A stretch of 64,000 bases of DNA, taken from an uncultured Acetatifactor sp. (GTDB taxonomy: Bacteria > Bacillota > Clostridia > Lachnospirales > Lachnospiraceae). The position numbers and the translations under genes were made by a program. Of this stretch, positions 51,566 to 60,458 are shown piece by piece. The stretch lies in contig CAJTOJ010000014.1 in NCBI GenBank assembly GCA_910577665.1, positions 1-64,000 on the forward strand, in the 5' to 3' direction. How positions within the stretch are numbered: the first letter of the stretch is position 1; each line of letters begins with the position of its first letter. Under the pieces are notes generated by a model. That model had not been told where the DNA came from, made no database searches, and saw nothing but the letters and a program-made list of their open reading frames with translations.

Positions 51566-53752
51566 ATGGCAATCAAGGTAGACAAAGAGGGAAGGCTATT
51601 CCACCTGCAGACAAAAGACAGTACATATCAGATGTATGCAGATGAAAAAGGGATTCTGCTGCATACTTACTATGGGAAGAAGATAGACGAAGAGAACCTG
51701 TGCGGCTTGATCTGCCGGGCAGATGTGGGCTTTTCCGGTAACCCGCCGGAAGCCGGGGAGGACAGGAGTTATTCCCTGGACTGCCTGCCCCAGGAGATGC
51801 CGGGCAGTGGTGTGGGGGATTACCGGGATGACTGCATCCGGCTCCGGCACAATGACGGCAGCATGGCAGCGGATTTCCGGTATGTGGGGTATGAGATCCA
51901 GGAGGGCGCTTACAGGATCCCGGGCTTACCGGCTCTTCATGACAGTGAGGAGGAGCAGGGGCAGACCCTGGTGATTGCTTTGAGGGAGGTGGCTTCCCAG
52001 GTGGTGGTCCGCCTCTATTACGGGATATTTGAGGAGGAGAATGTGATCACCAGGGCAGTCCGGGTGGAAAACCAGGGGAGGGAAGATGTGATCCTGGATG
52101 AATGCCTTTCCTGCTGCCTGGACTTCCAGTTCGGGGACTATGACATGGTGACTTTTGCAGGGAGACATGCCATGGAGCGGGGTTTTTGCCGGAATCCGGT
52201 AGGCCGTGCCAGACTGGAAGTGGGCAGTGTGCGGGGCACATCCAGCCACCAGTATAACCCGGCCTTGATCCTGTGTAGTCCCCAGGCCACGGAGGACTTC
52301 GGGGACTGCTATGGCCTGTGCCTGGCATACAGTGGGAATTTTGTGGCTTCTGCCCAGAAGGATCAGAGGGGGCAGACCAGGGCGGTCATAGGAATCAACC
52401 CCAGGCAGTTCTCCTTCTGCCTAAAAGGGGGGGAAGCTTTTGATGCTCCCCAGGTGATTTTAAGCTATTCAGATAAAGGATTTACCGGACTATCCCACCA
52501 GTATCACAGAATTCTTAGGGAACATATGTGCCGTGGGAAGTATGCAAGATCCAGACGTCCGGTGCTGATCAACAACTGGGAAGCCACTTATTTTGACTTC
52601 AATGAGGAGAAGCTTATGGCCATTGCCCGGAAGGCTTCTGCCCTTGGCATAGAGATGCTGGTGCTGGATGACGGCTGGTTTGGTAAGCGGGACAGTGACA
52701 ACAGTGGCCTGGGAGACTGGTTCGTCAATGAGAAAAAGCTGGGGGGCAGCTTGAAGCGTCTGGGAGACAGGATCCATGACCTGGGTATGCAGTTCGGGCT
52801 GTGGTTCGAACCGGAGATGGTATCACAGGACAGTGACCTTTACCGCGCACACCCGGACTGGGCGATCCGGATTCCCGGCCGGGAGCCGAATCGTGGCAGG
52901 AACCAGCTGGTGCTGGACATGAGCCGAAAGGATGTGCGGGATTACCTGCTGGAGCGGATGACGGACATCCTGTCGAACGCCCCCATTGACTATGTGAAAT
53001 GGGATATGAACCGGAGCGTATGTGATATATACAGCCATGTATACAGCCGAAGCGGAGAATTTTACCACCGCTATGTGTGCGGGGTATATGACTTGATGGA
53101 GCGGCTGCTTGCCAGGTTCCCGGATCTTCTCCTGGAGGGCTGCAGCGGAGGTGGCGGCAGGTTTGACGCAGGGATGCTCTACTACTCGCCCCAGATCTGG
53201 TGCAGCGACAACACGGATGCCATCAACCGCCTGGATATCCAGTATGGCACTTCCTTCTTCTATCCGGTCAGCACCATGGGTTCCCATGTGTCCGCGGTGC
53301 CAAACCATCAGACAGGCCGGATAACGCCGTTTGCCACCAGGGGACATGTGGCCCTGTCCGGCAGCTTCGGATATGAACTGGATCTGAACAAGGTCACAGA
53401 AAAAGAGCAGGAGATGGTGAAAGGACAGGTGGCCGAATTCCACAAATATTACGATCTGACCCATGAAGGCACCCATTACCGTCTGGCCAAGCCAGGGGGA
53501 CGTTTCTGTGCATGGGAGTTCGTGGATGCAGACCAGAACGTGGCGCTGGAAACTCTGGTGATGACCTCGGCAGAGGGCAACCCGGAGCCGGTCCACACCA
53601 TTGTGAAGGGCCTGGATCCAGAGAAAAAATACCGCTGCTCCTACAATGATACGGTCCGTAGCGGCCGTACCTGGATGAATGGCGGGCTGACCCTGGAGAG
53701 GGTGCCTGGGGAGTATGAGAGCGTGTTGATTGAGTGGAGGGCAGAGGAGTAA
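51566..53752 (+). CDS. Alpha-galactosidase (GH36)
   Basis: 728 residues, the standard size. N-terminal beta-supersandwich, then a barrel with LVLDDGWFGKRD, YVKWDMNRS (nucleophile D480) and LEGCSGGGGRFD, then QIWCSDNTDA (acid/base D548), then a C-terminal beta domain. Releases terminal alpha-1,6-linked galactose from raffinose-family or galactomannan oligosaccharides. No signal peptide, so it works on imported sugar, perhaps brought in by the ABC system upstream (not proven). ATG 51566 follows AAAGGAGA at 51553-51560. Confidence 0.93.
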   Translation: MAIKVDKEGRLFHLQTKDSTYQMYADEKGILLHTYYGKKIDEENLCGLICRADVGFSGNPPEAGEDRSYSLDCLPQEMPGSGVGDYRDDCIRLRHNDGSMAADFRYVGYEIQEGAYRIPGLPALHDSEEEQGQTLVIALREVASQVVVRLYYGIFEEENVITRAVRVENQGREDVILDECLSCCLDFQFGDYDMVTFAGRHAMERGFCRNPVGRARLEVGSVRGTSSHQYNPALILCSPQATEDFGDCYGLCLAYSGNFVASAQKDQRGQTRAVIGINPRQFSFCLKGGEAFDAPQVILSYSDKGFTGLSHQYHRILREHMCRGKYARSRRPVLINNWEATYFDFNEEKLMAIARKASALGIEMLVLDDGWFGKRDSDNSGLGDWFVNEKKLGGSLKRLGDRIHDLGMQFGLWFEPEMVSQDSDLYRAHPDWAIRIPGREPNRGRNQLVLDMSRKDVRDYLLERMTDILSNAPIDYVKWDMNRSVCDIYSHVYSRSGEFYHRYVCGVYDLMERLLARFPDLLLEGCSGGGGRFDAGMLYYSPQIWCSDNTDAINRLDIQYGTSFFYPVSTMGSHVSAVPNHQTGRITPFATRGHVALSGSFGYELDLNKVTEKEQEMVKGQVAEFHKYYDLTHEGTHYRLAKPGGRFCAWEFVDADQNVALETLVMTSAEGNPEPVHTIVKGLDPEKKYRCSYNDTVRSGRTWMNGGLTLERVPGEYESVLIEWRAEE

Positions 53753-53932
53753 GGGCAGACCTGTTCCGGGATGTCTGTGCAAAGCATTATAAAAAGAGGA
53801 ATGGCCTCTGTCACCAGTATGGAATTGATATCATTTCCCTGGACTGTGACGGTGTGCCATTATTCCTGCAATGGATATTGAGGATAGGATTGATGACCCA
53901 GCAGCGCACAGGTTATAATCATAGCGCAGGTA

Positions 53933-54278
53933 TCAGATTTGCTTTTTGTTGATATAATCCGCTGCATCTTCCTTAGAATCTTTTGTAGGTTCAAAATGCA
54001 TTCCAAGGGCGTAGTTTTTTTGATGACAGAGAAACGCATGGCCTTCCGGTCTTCCGAAACCATATGGACATGCCTTGGGCCGTCAGCGGGGGTGTGTAAG
54101 CACAGGCGCCTGTGCGGGTAGGGGAACCAGAAACCCATTCTTCCCTTAACCGATAGATAATCGCATCGGGGGTTCCGGCATAGCCATGTTCCTCTGGGTT
54201 ATTAAATACACAGAACCAGCTTTTGGTAACAGAATCAGACAAACCTTGCCACCACCTTATACATCTGCAACACCGCAT
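53933..54278 (-). pseudogene. Frameshifted replication-protein remnant
   Basis: On the minus strand three frames join to one product: KSWFCVFNNPEEHGYAGTPD then REEWVSGSPTRTGACAY in the first frame, RHVHMVSEDRKAMRFSVIKK in the second, and YALGMHFEPTKDSKEDAADY in the third. This reads as the N-terminal part of rolling-circle-like Rep proteins of Firmicutes plasmids and conjugative elements, as I recall. At least two frameshifts and an early stop (53933-53935) make it nonfunctional. With the tRNA fragment nearby it marks the site of an old, decayed element. Confidence 0.65.
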
Positions 54279-54334
54279 GGCACCAAAGCCGTGCGGTGTC
54301 TTTCTCTGTTTCTAAATGCCACATAGGCCGGGTA

Positions 54335-54377
54335 ACTTTTAATCAAGGTGTCCGGGGTTCGAAGCCCTGGCGGTGCA
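54335..54377 (+). other. tRNA-Lys-like 3' fragment
   Basis: ACTTTTAATCAAGGTGTCC, then CGGGG-TTCGAAG-CCCTG (a T-arm with one G-T pair) and a 3' acceptor-like GCGGTGCA. The loop CTTTTAA has the Lys anticodon TTT. There is no 5' half, and the T-loop carries a G at the normally A/T position, so it is a decayed fragment. Together with the adjacent rep remnant it probably is an old attachment site. Confidence 0.55.
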
Positions 54378-54437
54378 TGGAAGGACTGGTTTAGAGGAAC
54401 TGCTGGTAGCATGGGGCAGAAATTTCACGTAAAATGG

Positions 54438-54473
54438 AATCCCCCTGTCTGGGCGGCACCCGGACAGGGGATT
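54438..54473. terminator. Hairpin terminator after rubrerythrin
   Basis: AATCCCC-TGTC-type arm (54438-54449) pairs with GACAGGGGATT (54463-54473) with one bulged C. On the minus strand it lies 39 bases past the rbr stop and is followed by TTCCATTTTAC. Confidence 0.65.
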
Positions 54474-54511
54474 GCTGTTATCCACCACGGTATCCGTGGT
54501 CTGTTTTTACA

Positions 54512-55051
54512 TCAGTAATTGTCTGCACTTACCTCAAAATAGGCCTGGGGATGTGCGCATACAGGGCAGATTTCCGGGGCACTGGTGCCAACAATGATGT
54601 GCCCGCAGTTGCGGCATTCCCATACTTTTACTTCGCTTTTTGCAAATACGGCAGCCGTCTCTATATTCTGCAGCAATGCGCGATACCGCTCCTCATGGTG
54701 CTTTTCGATGGCCCCTACCATGCGGAACTTGGCGGCCAGTTCTGGGAATCCTTCTGCCTCAGCGGTCCTGGCAAAGCCCTCATACATGTCTGTCCACTCA
54801 TGGTTCTCCCCGTTGGCGGCGGCCTGTAGGTTGGCAGCGGTGTTTCCGATGCCGTTCAGTTCCTTGAACCACATCTTGGCATGTTCCTTCTCATTGTCAG
54901 CTGTCTTGAGGAACAGGGCAGCGATCTGCTCATAGCCTTCCTTTTTAGCCGCAGAGGCAAAATAGGTATACTTGTTCCTGGCCTGGGATTCCCCGGCGAA
55001 GGCGGCTTCCAGGTTTTTCTCGGTCTGTGTTCCTGTGTATTTGTTGCTCAT
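54512..55051 (-). CDS. rbr: Rubrerythrin
   Basis: Peroxide-reducing diiron protein of anaerobes. 179 residues: N-terminal four-helix ferritin-like domain with the Glu ligands in FAGESQARNKY and DNEKEHAKMW, and GAIEKHHEERY; C-terminal rubredoxin domain with CRNCGH and CPVCAHP. It is the last gene of the PerR-hrb-rbr unit, with a hairpin terminator behind. Confidence 0.95.
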   Translation of the reverse strand: MSNKYTGTQTEKNLEAAFAGESQARNKYTYFASAAKKEGYEQIAALFLKTADNEKEHAKMWFKELNGIGNTAANLQAAANGENHEWTDMYEGFARTAEAEGFPELAAKFRMVGAIEKHHEERYRALLQNIETAAVFAKSEVKVWECRNCGHIIVGTSAPEICPVCAHPQAYFEVSADNY

Positions 55052-55269
55052 TTGGTTTTCCTCCTGTTTTTCGTCTTATTCCTGCCAGCCATGATCCAGA
55101 TCAGCTATACAGACCTGGTGCTGTTGTTGAAAGCCAATCTGGGCTGGTTTGGGTATAAAGTAATCATTCATGTTAGGACAATCAATAGAACCCATGAACA
55201 GATTCTGCGGACAGGATTCTACAGGCATGGCACCAGAACCTGTCGACTGACGTGTGGGCCATGGTAAAT

Positions 55270-55890
55270 CTACAGAGTCACTTTCTCAAAGTCAGATGCA
55301 GGATGTTTGCAAAGCGGGCAGATATAATCGGCAGGCAGTTCTTCGCCTTCGTAAATATGGCCACATACAGTACAACGCCACACTGTCTTCCCTGAAGTGG
55401 TGGCCTGTGGGGCTGGTTTTGGCTTGATGGAAGACTGGTAGTATGCATAAGTGGCGGAAGCGGTTTCTGATAGTACTTCCATATCATCTACGGTTGCAAT
55501 GAAGAGGGTATGGCTTCCCAGGTCAATGGCCTGCTCTACAGTGGCACTGATGTATCCATTGGTTCCGGCAGTAATATAAAAGAGTCCGTTGGAACTACGT
55601 TTACAGTCTACAAAGCCTGCGAACTTGTCCACATCCCGTCCCGACTGGAAACCGAAATGCTGGAAGAGTCCGAAGGAAGCGTCCTGGCTGAGAATGGATA
55701 TATTGAATTTTCCGCTTTTCTGTATCAGCTCCTGGGTGAAGTTTGCTTTGTTGACAGCAATGCTGATCCGGTTAGGCTCGCTTGTGACCTGGCCAGCTGT
55801 GTTGATGATGCAGCCACTATCCCTGCCATCGGAAGAGGAGGTAAGGACAAACAGGCCATAGCTCAGCTTATACATTGTTTTTTGATCCAT
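55270..55890 (-). CDS. hrb: High-molecular-weight rubredoxin (flavin reductase-rubredoxin fusion)
   Basis: 206 residues. An N-terminal flavin reductase-like FMN-binding domain (about 1-155, YGLFVLTSSSDGRD, AVNKANFTQELI, TVDDMEVL) is joined by a short Pro/Lys linker to a C-terminal rubredoxin with CTVCGHIYEG and CPLCKHP. Such proteins carry electrons from NAD(P)H to rubrerythrin or flavodiiron proteins in oxygen and peroxide reduction. The gene is 15 bases behind perR and likely co-transcribed with it. Confidence 0.93.
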   Translation of the reverse strand: MDQKTMYKLSYGLFVLTSSSDGRDSGCIINTAGQVTSEPNRISIAVNKANFTQELIQKSGKFNISILSQDASFGLFQHFGFQSGRDVDKFAGFVDCKRSSNGLFYITAGTNGYISATVEQAIDLGSHTLFIATVDDMEVLSETASATYAYYQSSIKPKPAPQATTSGKTVWRCTVCGHIYEGEELPADYICPLCKHPASDFEKVTL

Positions 55891-55905
55891 GATGGGTTCT
55901 CCTTT

Positions 55906-56289
55906 TTAGGTGTTGGGTTTATTAAGCTCTGCCTGTTCCCTGCATGAGGGACACAGGTGGAAGACCTTTAAGTCATAGTAGAGAAAGGATCCACCCAGGG
56001 TCTTTTGCAGGGAAGCAGTCAGGTCTTCGCAGACAATATCTGTAAGCTGTCCACAGCGCTTACATACCAGATGGTCGTGTTTTCTGGCTCTGTCGTAACG
56101 CTCCGGCATTCCTTCCACGGATATCTGGCGGATCAGGCCGGCTTCCTTTAGCCGATGGACATTGTTGTATATGGTTGCCAGGACCACTCTGGGGTATTCT
56201 TCTTTAACTTGCCAGAAGATCTGTTCAACCGTCAAGTGCTCCACGGAGAGATTTATGATATCGTATATTTTTTTTTCATATTTTGTCAT
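55906..56289 (-). CDS. perR: Fur-family peroxide regulator (PerR-like)
   Basis: 127 residues. Winged helix with VLATIYNNVHRLKEAGLI, then HDHLVCKRCGQLTDI, where the paired Cys forms one half of a structural zinc site; the C-terminal HLCPSCREQ gives the other CxxC. Metal-binding His and Asp residues (RKHDH) fit PerR-type sensing. It heads the operon with hrb and rbr and has two operator-like palindromes in its own promoter, implying autoregulation and derepression by peroxide. Confidence 0.9.
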   Translation of the reverse strand: MTKYEKKIYDIINLSVEHLTVEQIFWQVKEEYPRVVLATIYNNVHRLKEAGLIRQISVEGMPERYDRARKHDHLVCKRCGQLTDIVCEDLTASLQKTLGGSFLYYDLKVFHLCPSCREQAELNKPNT

Positions 56290-56339
56290 AGATGCTCCGG
56301 TTTTCTTGCAGACTGCGGTTCCTGAAAACGGATCAAAAA

Positions 56340-56352
56340 TAGAATAATTCTA
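56340..56352. promoter_or_regulatory. PerR-like operator palindrome
   Basis: TAGAATAATTCTA is a perfect 13-base palindrome, close to the core of Fur/PerR boxes. It lies between the -10 box (56367-56372) and perR. A second half-match, ATTCTAATAC (56367-56376), overlaps the -10 box. Confidence 0.6.
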
Positions 56353-56366
56353 AAACATATAAAATC

Positions 56367-56395
56367 ATTCTAATACATATATCCTTATCTGTCAA
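56367..56395 (-). promoter_or_regulatory. Promoter of perR-hrb-rbr
   Basis: On the minus strand TTGACA (plus 56390-56395), a 17-base spacer and TAGAAT (plus 56367-56372), a strong match. Confidence 0.75.
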
Positions 56396-56404
56396 GGGAA
56401 ATCC

Positions 56405-56433
56405 TTGACTTTTATATACCTCATGGGTACAAT
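56405..56433 (+). promoter_or_regulatory. Promoter of the solute-binding/sensor operon
   Basis: TTGACT (56405-56410), 17-base spacer, TACAAT (56428-56433). Implies a leader of about 265 bases before the first start codon, holding the structured element next to it. The -35 regions of this and the perR promoter are nearly adjacent. Confidence 0.6.
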
Positions 56434-56447
56434 ATTTGTAATAATAT

Positions 56448-56637
56448 TATGATACCAGGGTCAAAAGATCAATAAATCCAATGCAAGCATGCTTGCAAGA
56501 GGATTTTTGACTTTGGGACCCGCCAAAACATTGAAAAGCAGCTATTCTTGATAAAAAATGAGCAGATTTGAGGGTTTACGGATTGCGGGAGCACGTAGTG
56601 CGGAGCAATCCGTGGTATCATAGGGGTCATACCTTTT
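56448..56637 (+). ncRNA. Structured leader or repeat element (riboswitch-like architecture)
   Basis: TATGATACCA (56448-56457) pairs perfectly with TGGTATCATA (56613-56622) as a closing helix. Inside, GGGTC (56458-56462) pairs with GACCC (56517-56521) around AAATCC/GGATTT and the palindrome GCAAGCATGCTTGC; then ACGGATTGC (56578-56586) pairs with GCAATCCGT (56605-56613). The 3' closing strand can alternatively pair GGTAT (56614-56618) with ATACC (56629-56633), followed by TTTT, like a switch. A multi-copy intergenic repeat remains possible. Confidence 0.45.
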
Positions 56638-56705
56638 GCCTCCTATATCATATCATACAATAAGAAAAAACAAGTAAGAACCAGGACAAGAGAGGAGATG
56701 GTTCC

Positions 56706-58481
56706 ATGGCCATGAAAGCAGCAAGATGCCTTTTGGCAACGTTTATGGCAGCAATGGTGCTGTTGTCTGCCTGCGTCCCCTTTGGCGGGAATAGGGAAAA
56801 AGATGTACTGACCTGGGGGATTTGGAGCGGCTATGAAGAATTTCTAAAATTGTGCCAGGAATCCTGCCCGGATATCGGCCTGGAGATACTTTCTTATACT
56901 GGAAGTAATCGCACCGGTTACAGTTGGGCGCAGATGCGGGGGGACGATATTCCGGATATCTTTATCACATCTCAGATTCTGGATAAGGAACTGGCCAGAG
57001 AACGGCTGGTGGATCTGTCCGGACAACCGTTTATGAGCCAGTTTCCCACCGCGGTTCTGGACCAGGTGGCTATTGACGGAGGGGTTTACCTGCTGCCGGT
57101 AAACTATGTCATGTATGGTATTTACTATAATGAGACATTGATGGAAGAAAACGGCTGGGAGGTTCCGGCCGACTTTGCGCAGCTGGAAGCCCTGTGCGGC
57201 AAGATACGGGAAAAGGGGATGATTCCAGGTATTCTGGGCACGCAGCTTACGGGCAATGCTTTTTCAGCTGTGTTTAATCTGGCCAAGACGGACTGGCTCA
57301 CCACGCCGGAAGGGCTTGCATGGGAGAAGGAGTTTCTGGCGGGAACAGCTACGGCGGAAGGTATGTGGGAAGGCACCATGGAATACGTCCAACGGTATAT
57401 AGAGATGGGGATGTTTACCACTGATCCGGAAGACAGGGGCAATCCGAATCTGGTTTTAGACTATCTGGGCAACCGCAAGGCGGTATTCTGCACTATGGTG
57501 CTTCCTGTCAATATCACAGAATTGCCGGATACCGGTGACAAGCTGGGGATGATGCCTTATATCGGGAAGGATGGCAGCAAGAATATCTACATGTACAATC
57601 CGGGCAGCTATATCGGGATCAGCAGGCGTCTCTTGGAGCCGGGAAATGAGAAGAAACTGGAAAATGCCATCCGGATCCTCTCTTTGTTGTATTCGCCTAA
57701 AGGGCAGGATTGTTTCATCAGCCAGGAGACCCCTTGTGTCATGAGTGCATTAAATAGTGCGGATGTGCCGGAGGATTCCTTGATCTATGATGCCCACCAG
57801 GCCATGCGGGAGGGTAAGGCGTTTCCCATGACCTATGTGGGCTGGGAGAATGTGCTGACAGATATAGGGCAAGCATACAAGGAATGGTTCAGGGGAGAGA
57901 ATGGTATGGACGGGCCAGGGTGCATAACCCGGATGGACGAATTACAACAGAGCCATATGGACAATTCCCGGCTGCTCTATTTCTGTGAGAGCAAGGAGGA
58001 CTTTACCATAGAGGAGACCGGGCAGCTGCTTGGCAAGGCACTTGGCAGTGCTGAGGAGGCAGACGCAGCAGTGATTCCCGTTGGTGGGTATTGGGTCCAG
58101 GGCATGGAGCTGAAGGCGGGCATCACTAGTAAGCTCTATGAAGGCAGAATCAACCGGGAGATTGCCAATATGATCTGTCCTGCATATGATGAGGGATATG
58201 CGGTGGCAACCATGACAGGGGCGCAGGTGAAGGAACTGGTACAGGCCGGGCTGGACATAAACGGGGAGGGGGCTGTTTTCCCTTATGTCCTGGTGACACG
58301 TGGCGGCGGGGAACTGGAGGAAGATACAGAATATAAGGTGGTATTCCTGATAGGCAGTTATACAGAGGAAGCTGCACAGACCTATCAGATACAGGAAATA
58401 AAAGGTTCAGTGAAAGAGATATGGTACACTTACCTGCAAGAGCAGCAGGTGGTTTCCCCGGAAGGCAATCCATGGGAATGA
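56706..58481 (+). CDS. Lipoprotein fusing a solute-binding domain to a 5'-nucleotidase-C-like domain (first copy)
   Basis: 591 residues. Lipobox LLSACV near residue 20. Residues about 35-430 are a family-1 solute-binding fold (VLTWGIWSGYEEF, IPDIFITSQI, YLLPVNYVMYGIYYN). The last about 150 residues resemble the C-terminal domain of 5'-nucleotidases: REIANMICPAYDEGYAVATMTGAQVKEL, in part TMTGAQVKELV, and FPYVLVTRGGGELEEDTEY. No metallophosphatase half is present. It is followed by a relative of the same build and by a hybrid histidine kinase, so it may deliver a ligand to the kinase and not to a transporter. Confidence 0.75.
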   Translation: MAMKAARCLLATFMAAMVLLSACVPFGGNREKDVLTWGIWSGYEEFLKLCQESCPDIGLEILSYTGSNRTGYSWAQMRGDDIPDIFITSQILDKELARERLVDLSGQPFMSQFPTAVLDQVAIDGGVYLLPVNYVMYGIYYNETLMEENGWEVPADFAQLEALCGKIREKGMIPGILGTQLTGNAFSAVFNLAKTDWLTTPEGLAWEKEFLAGTATAEGMWEGTMEYVQRYIEMGMFTTDPEDRGNPNLVLDYLGNRKAVFCTMVLPVNITELPDTGDKLGMMPYIGKDGSKNIYMYNPGSYIGISRRLLEPGNEKKLENAIRILSLLYSPKGQDCFISQETPCVMSALNSADVPEDSLIYDAHQAMREGKAFPMTYVGWENVLTDIGQAYKEWFRGENGMDGPGCITRMDELQQSHMDNSRLLYFCESKEDFTIEETGQLLGKALGSAEEADAAVIPVGGYWVQGMELKAGITSKLYEGRINREIANMICPAYDEGYAVATMTGAQVKELVQAGLDINGEGAVFPYVLVTRGGGELEEDTEYKVVFLIGSYTEEAAQTYQIQEIKGSVKEIWYTYLQEQQVVSPEGNPWE

Positions 58482-58571
58482 CCAGGAACTGACAGACAGG
58501 GGAAGTCTGTTCCTGGCAGGACAAGGGCAGATGGAACCTGGTGCATGTGGGGGAAAAGAGAGGGGGATCAT

Positions 58572-60419
58572 ATGGGGAGAAGGAAATGGAGGAAGCTTTT
58601 CCTGGCAGGTCTGGTGGCAGGAAGCCTGCTGGCGGGATGTGGCAGGGATCCGGGCCAGGAAGCGGAGAGCGGGAATGGGAAGGAGAAAGTGACCATTGCC
58701 TTCTGGGGTGACCAGCTGACGGAACAGTATGGGAAATATCTCCAGGAGTCATTTCCGGAGGTGGAATTTGAGTTCTATGCGGCTACGAATTCCACGGACT
58801 TTTACCGGTTTAAGGAAAGCATGGGGGATCTGCCGGACATATTGACGGTCCGGCGGTTTTCCCTGCGGGATGTGGCAGACTGGAAGGACTCCCTTATGGA
58901 TCTGAGTGATACGGATCTGGCGAATACGTTTCACCAGTCGTATCTGCGCAGCTATACCTATAGTGACGGGGTGGTAAACTGGCTGCCGGCCTGTGCGGAG
59001 GTGGACAGTATCCTGGTGAACAAGACACTGCTGGACGCCAATGAGATTCCCCTGCCGTCCAACTATGAGGAATTTGTGGATGTATGTGGCAGGCTGCAGG
59101 AGCTTGGCATCCGTCCCATGGTGACGAACTTTACAGCAGACTATGCCTGTATGGAGGTCCTGCAGGGACTTTCGGCTTCCCTCTTGATGTCCTATGAAGG
59201 AAGGGAGTGGAGACAGCTATACGAGAGCGGGCAGACAGACCAGCTTGATGAGGAGGTCTGGATACCGGTGCTGGAACGTATGCAGGAATTTATTGATTAC
59301 GCCCGGATCACAGAGGCAGATACAGAAGAAGGGTTTAAGGTGTTTGACCTGTATACCGCGGGACAGGCAGCTATGGTCAGAGGGATCGGTGAGGAAGCAG
59401 AGCGGTATGGCAGGGACAGAACCACTGTGATGATGCCCTACTTTGGGGAATCGGAAGAAGACAACTGGTACTTGACGTATCCGGCTTTCCAGGTAGCGGC
59501 CAGTGCCAGGGCGGAGGAGAGCAAAGAGCGGAAGGAACTGATCCTGGATGTGATGGAGACCATGCTCAGTGAGGAGGGACTGCGGCATATTTCCTCCAGC
59601 CAGAACATGATACCTTACAGCAAAGGCGTGACCATAGAACTTTCCCCGGCCATGGCTTATCTACAGCCTTGTATAGAGAAGAAACATCTGTATATCCGGC
59701 TTGCCTCTGCGGACATGTTTTCCGCTTCCAGGGAGGTGGTCCAGGGCATGATCGCAGGAATATACCCGGATGCCCATGCTGCTTTCGCCGCATTTAACCA
59801 GGCCTTGCAGCAGGTAGAGGAAGAGAAGCCGACGGTGGCTCACATTGATACGGCGTATCCTTACGCCTTCCGGCCGGAAGGTGGCAGCCAGGCAGCTTCC
59901 GCGGTGCTGAATACGGTCCGGGAGTCTCTGGGGACACAGTTTCTGATAGGGCAGTCCATCCATGTGGCAGGGAATGTGGCAGCGGGGGATTACACAGAAG
60001 AGCAGCTGCATTATCTGACCATGGGAGAGACACCGGATATTCTGCTGTGTGAAATGACAGGTGAGCAGATCTACCAGTATCTGGAATATGTGTTGTCCAC
60101 ACCTGGCAGGCGCGGTTCCGTATGCAATGACTCCTCTCTGTATGTATCCTGTGGATTCGAGATGGTGATACGGAAAACGGAAGACAGCTATGTAGTGGAA
60201 CAGCTGACAGTGGATGGCCAGGATATGGACAGGGGGCAGGTGTATTCCATGGCGGTTCTGGGCAATGAGGAACTGATGCTGCGGGAAGCCCTGGCTGCGG
60301 CGGGGATCATGGATTATACCAGAACGACAAAGGCGTATAAACAGATTGTGGTGGACTGGCTGGCCCAGGAGGGAAGACAGCTTGTTGCGCCAACTGACTA
60401 TATCACCCTTCTACAGTGA
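58572..60419 (+). CDS. Lipoprotein fusing a solute-binding domain to a 5'-nucleotidase-C-like domain (second copy)
   Basis: 615 residues. Lipobox LLAGCG (about 19-24), solute-binding fold beginning VTIAFWGDQLTEQYGK, with DLPDILTVRRFS and YACMEVLQGLS. From about residue 420 the 5'-nucleotidase-C-like part: VLNTVRESLGTQFLIGQS, GDYTEEQLHYLTMGETPDIL, here GDYTEEQLHYLTMG, CEMTGEQIYQYLEYV and YVSCGFEMVIRKT. ATG 58572 follows GAGAGGGGGAT. It is 90 bases after the first copy and 39 before the kinase. The two copies are diverged, suggesting different ligands or a pair. Confidence 0.78.
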   Translation: MGRRKWRKLFLAGLVAGSLLAGCGRDPGQEAESGNGKEKVTIAFWGDQLTEQYGKYLQESFPEVEFEFYAATNSTDFYRFKESMGDLPDILTVRRFSLRDVADWKDSLMDLSDTDLANTFHQSYLRSYTYSDGVVNWLPACAEVDSILVNKTLLDANEIPLPSNYEEFVDVCGRLQELGIRPMVTNFTADYACMEVLQGLSASLLMSYEGREWRQLYESGQTDQLDEEVWIPVLERMQEFIDYARITEADTEEGFKVFDLYTAGQAAMVRGIGEEAERYGRDRTTVMMPYFGESEEDNWYLTYPAFQVAASARAEESKERKELILDVMETMLSEEGLRHISSSQNMIPYSKGVTIELSPAMAYLQPCIEKKHLYIRLASADMFSASREVVQGMIAGIYPDAHAAFAAFNQALQQVEEEKPTVAHIDTAYPYAFRPEGGSQAASAVLNTVRESLGTQFLIGQSIHVAGNVAAGDYTEEQLHYLTMGETPDILLCEMTGEQIYQYLEYVLSTPGRRGSVCNDSSLYVSCGFEMVIRKTEDSYVVEQLTVDGQDMDRGQVYSMAVLGNEELMLREALAAAGIMDYTRTTKAYKQIVVDWLAQEGRQLVAPTDYITLLQ

Positions 60420-60458
60420 GAACCTGTGGGAAGCGGCTGAAGAGAGGATGGATCTGGT

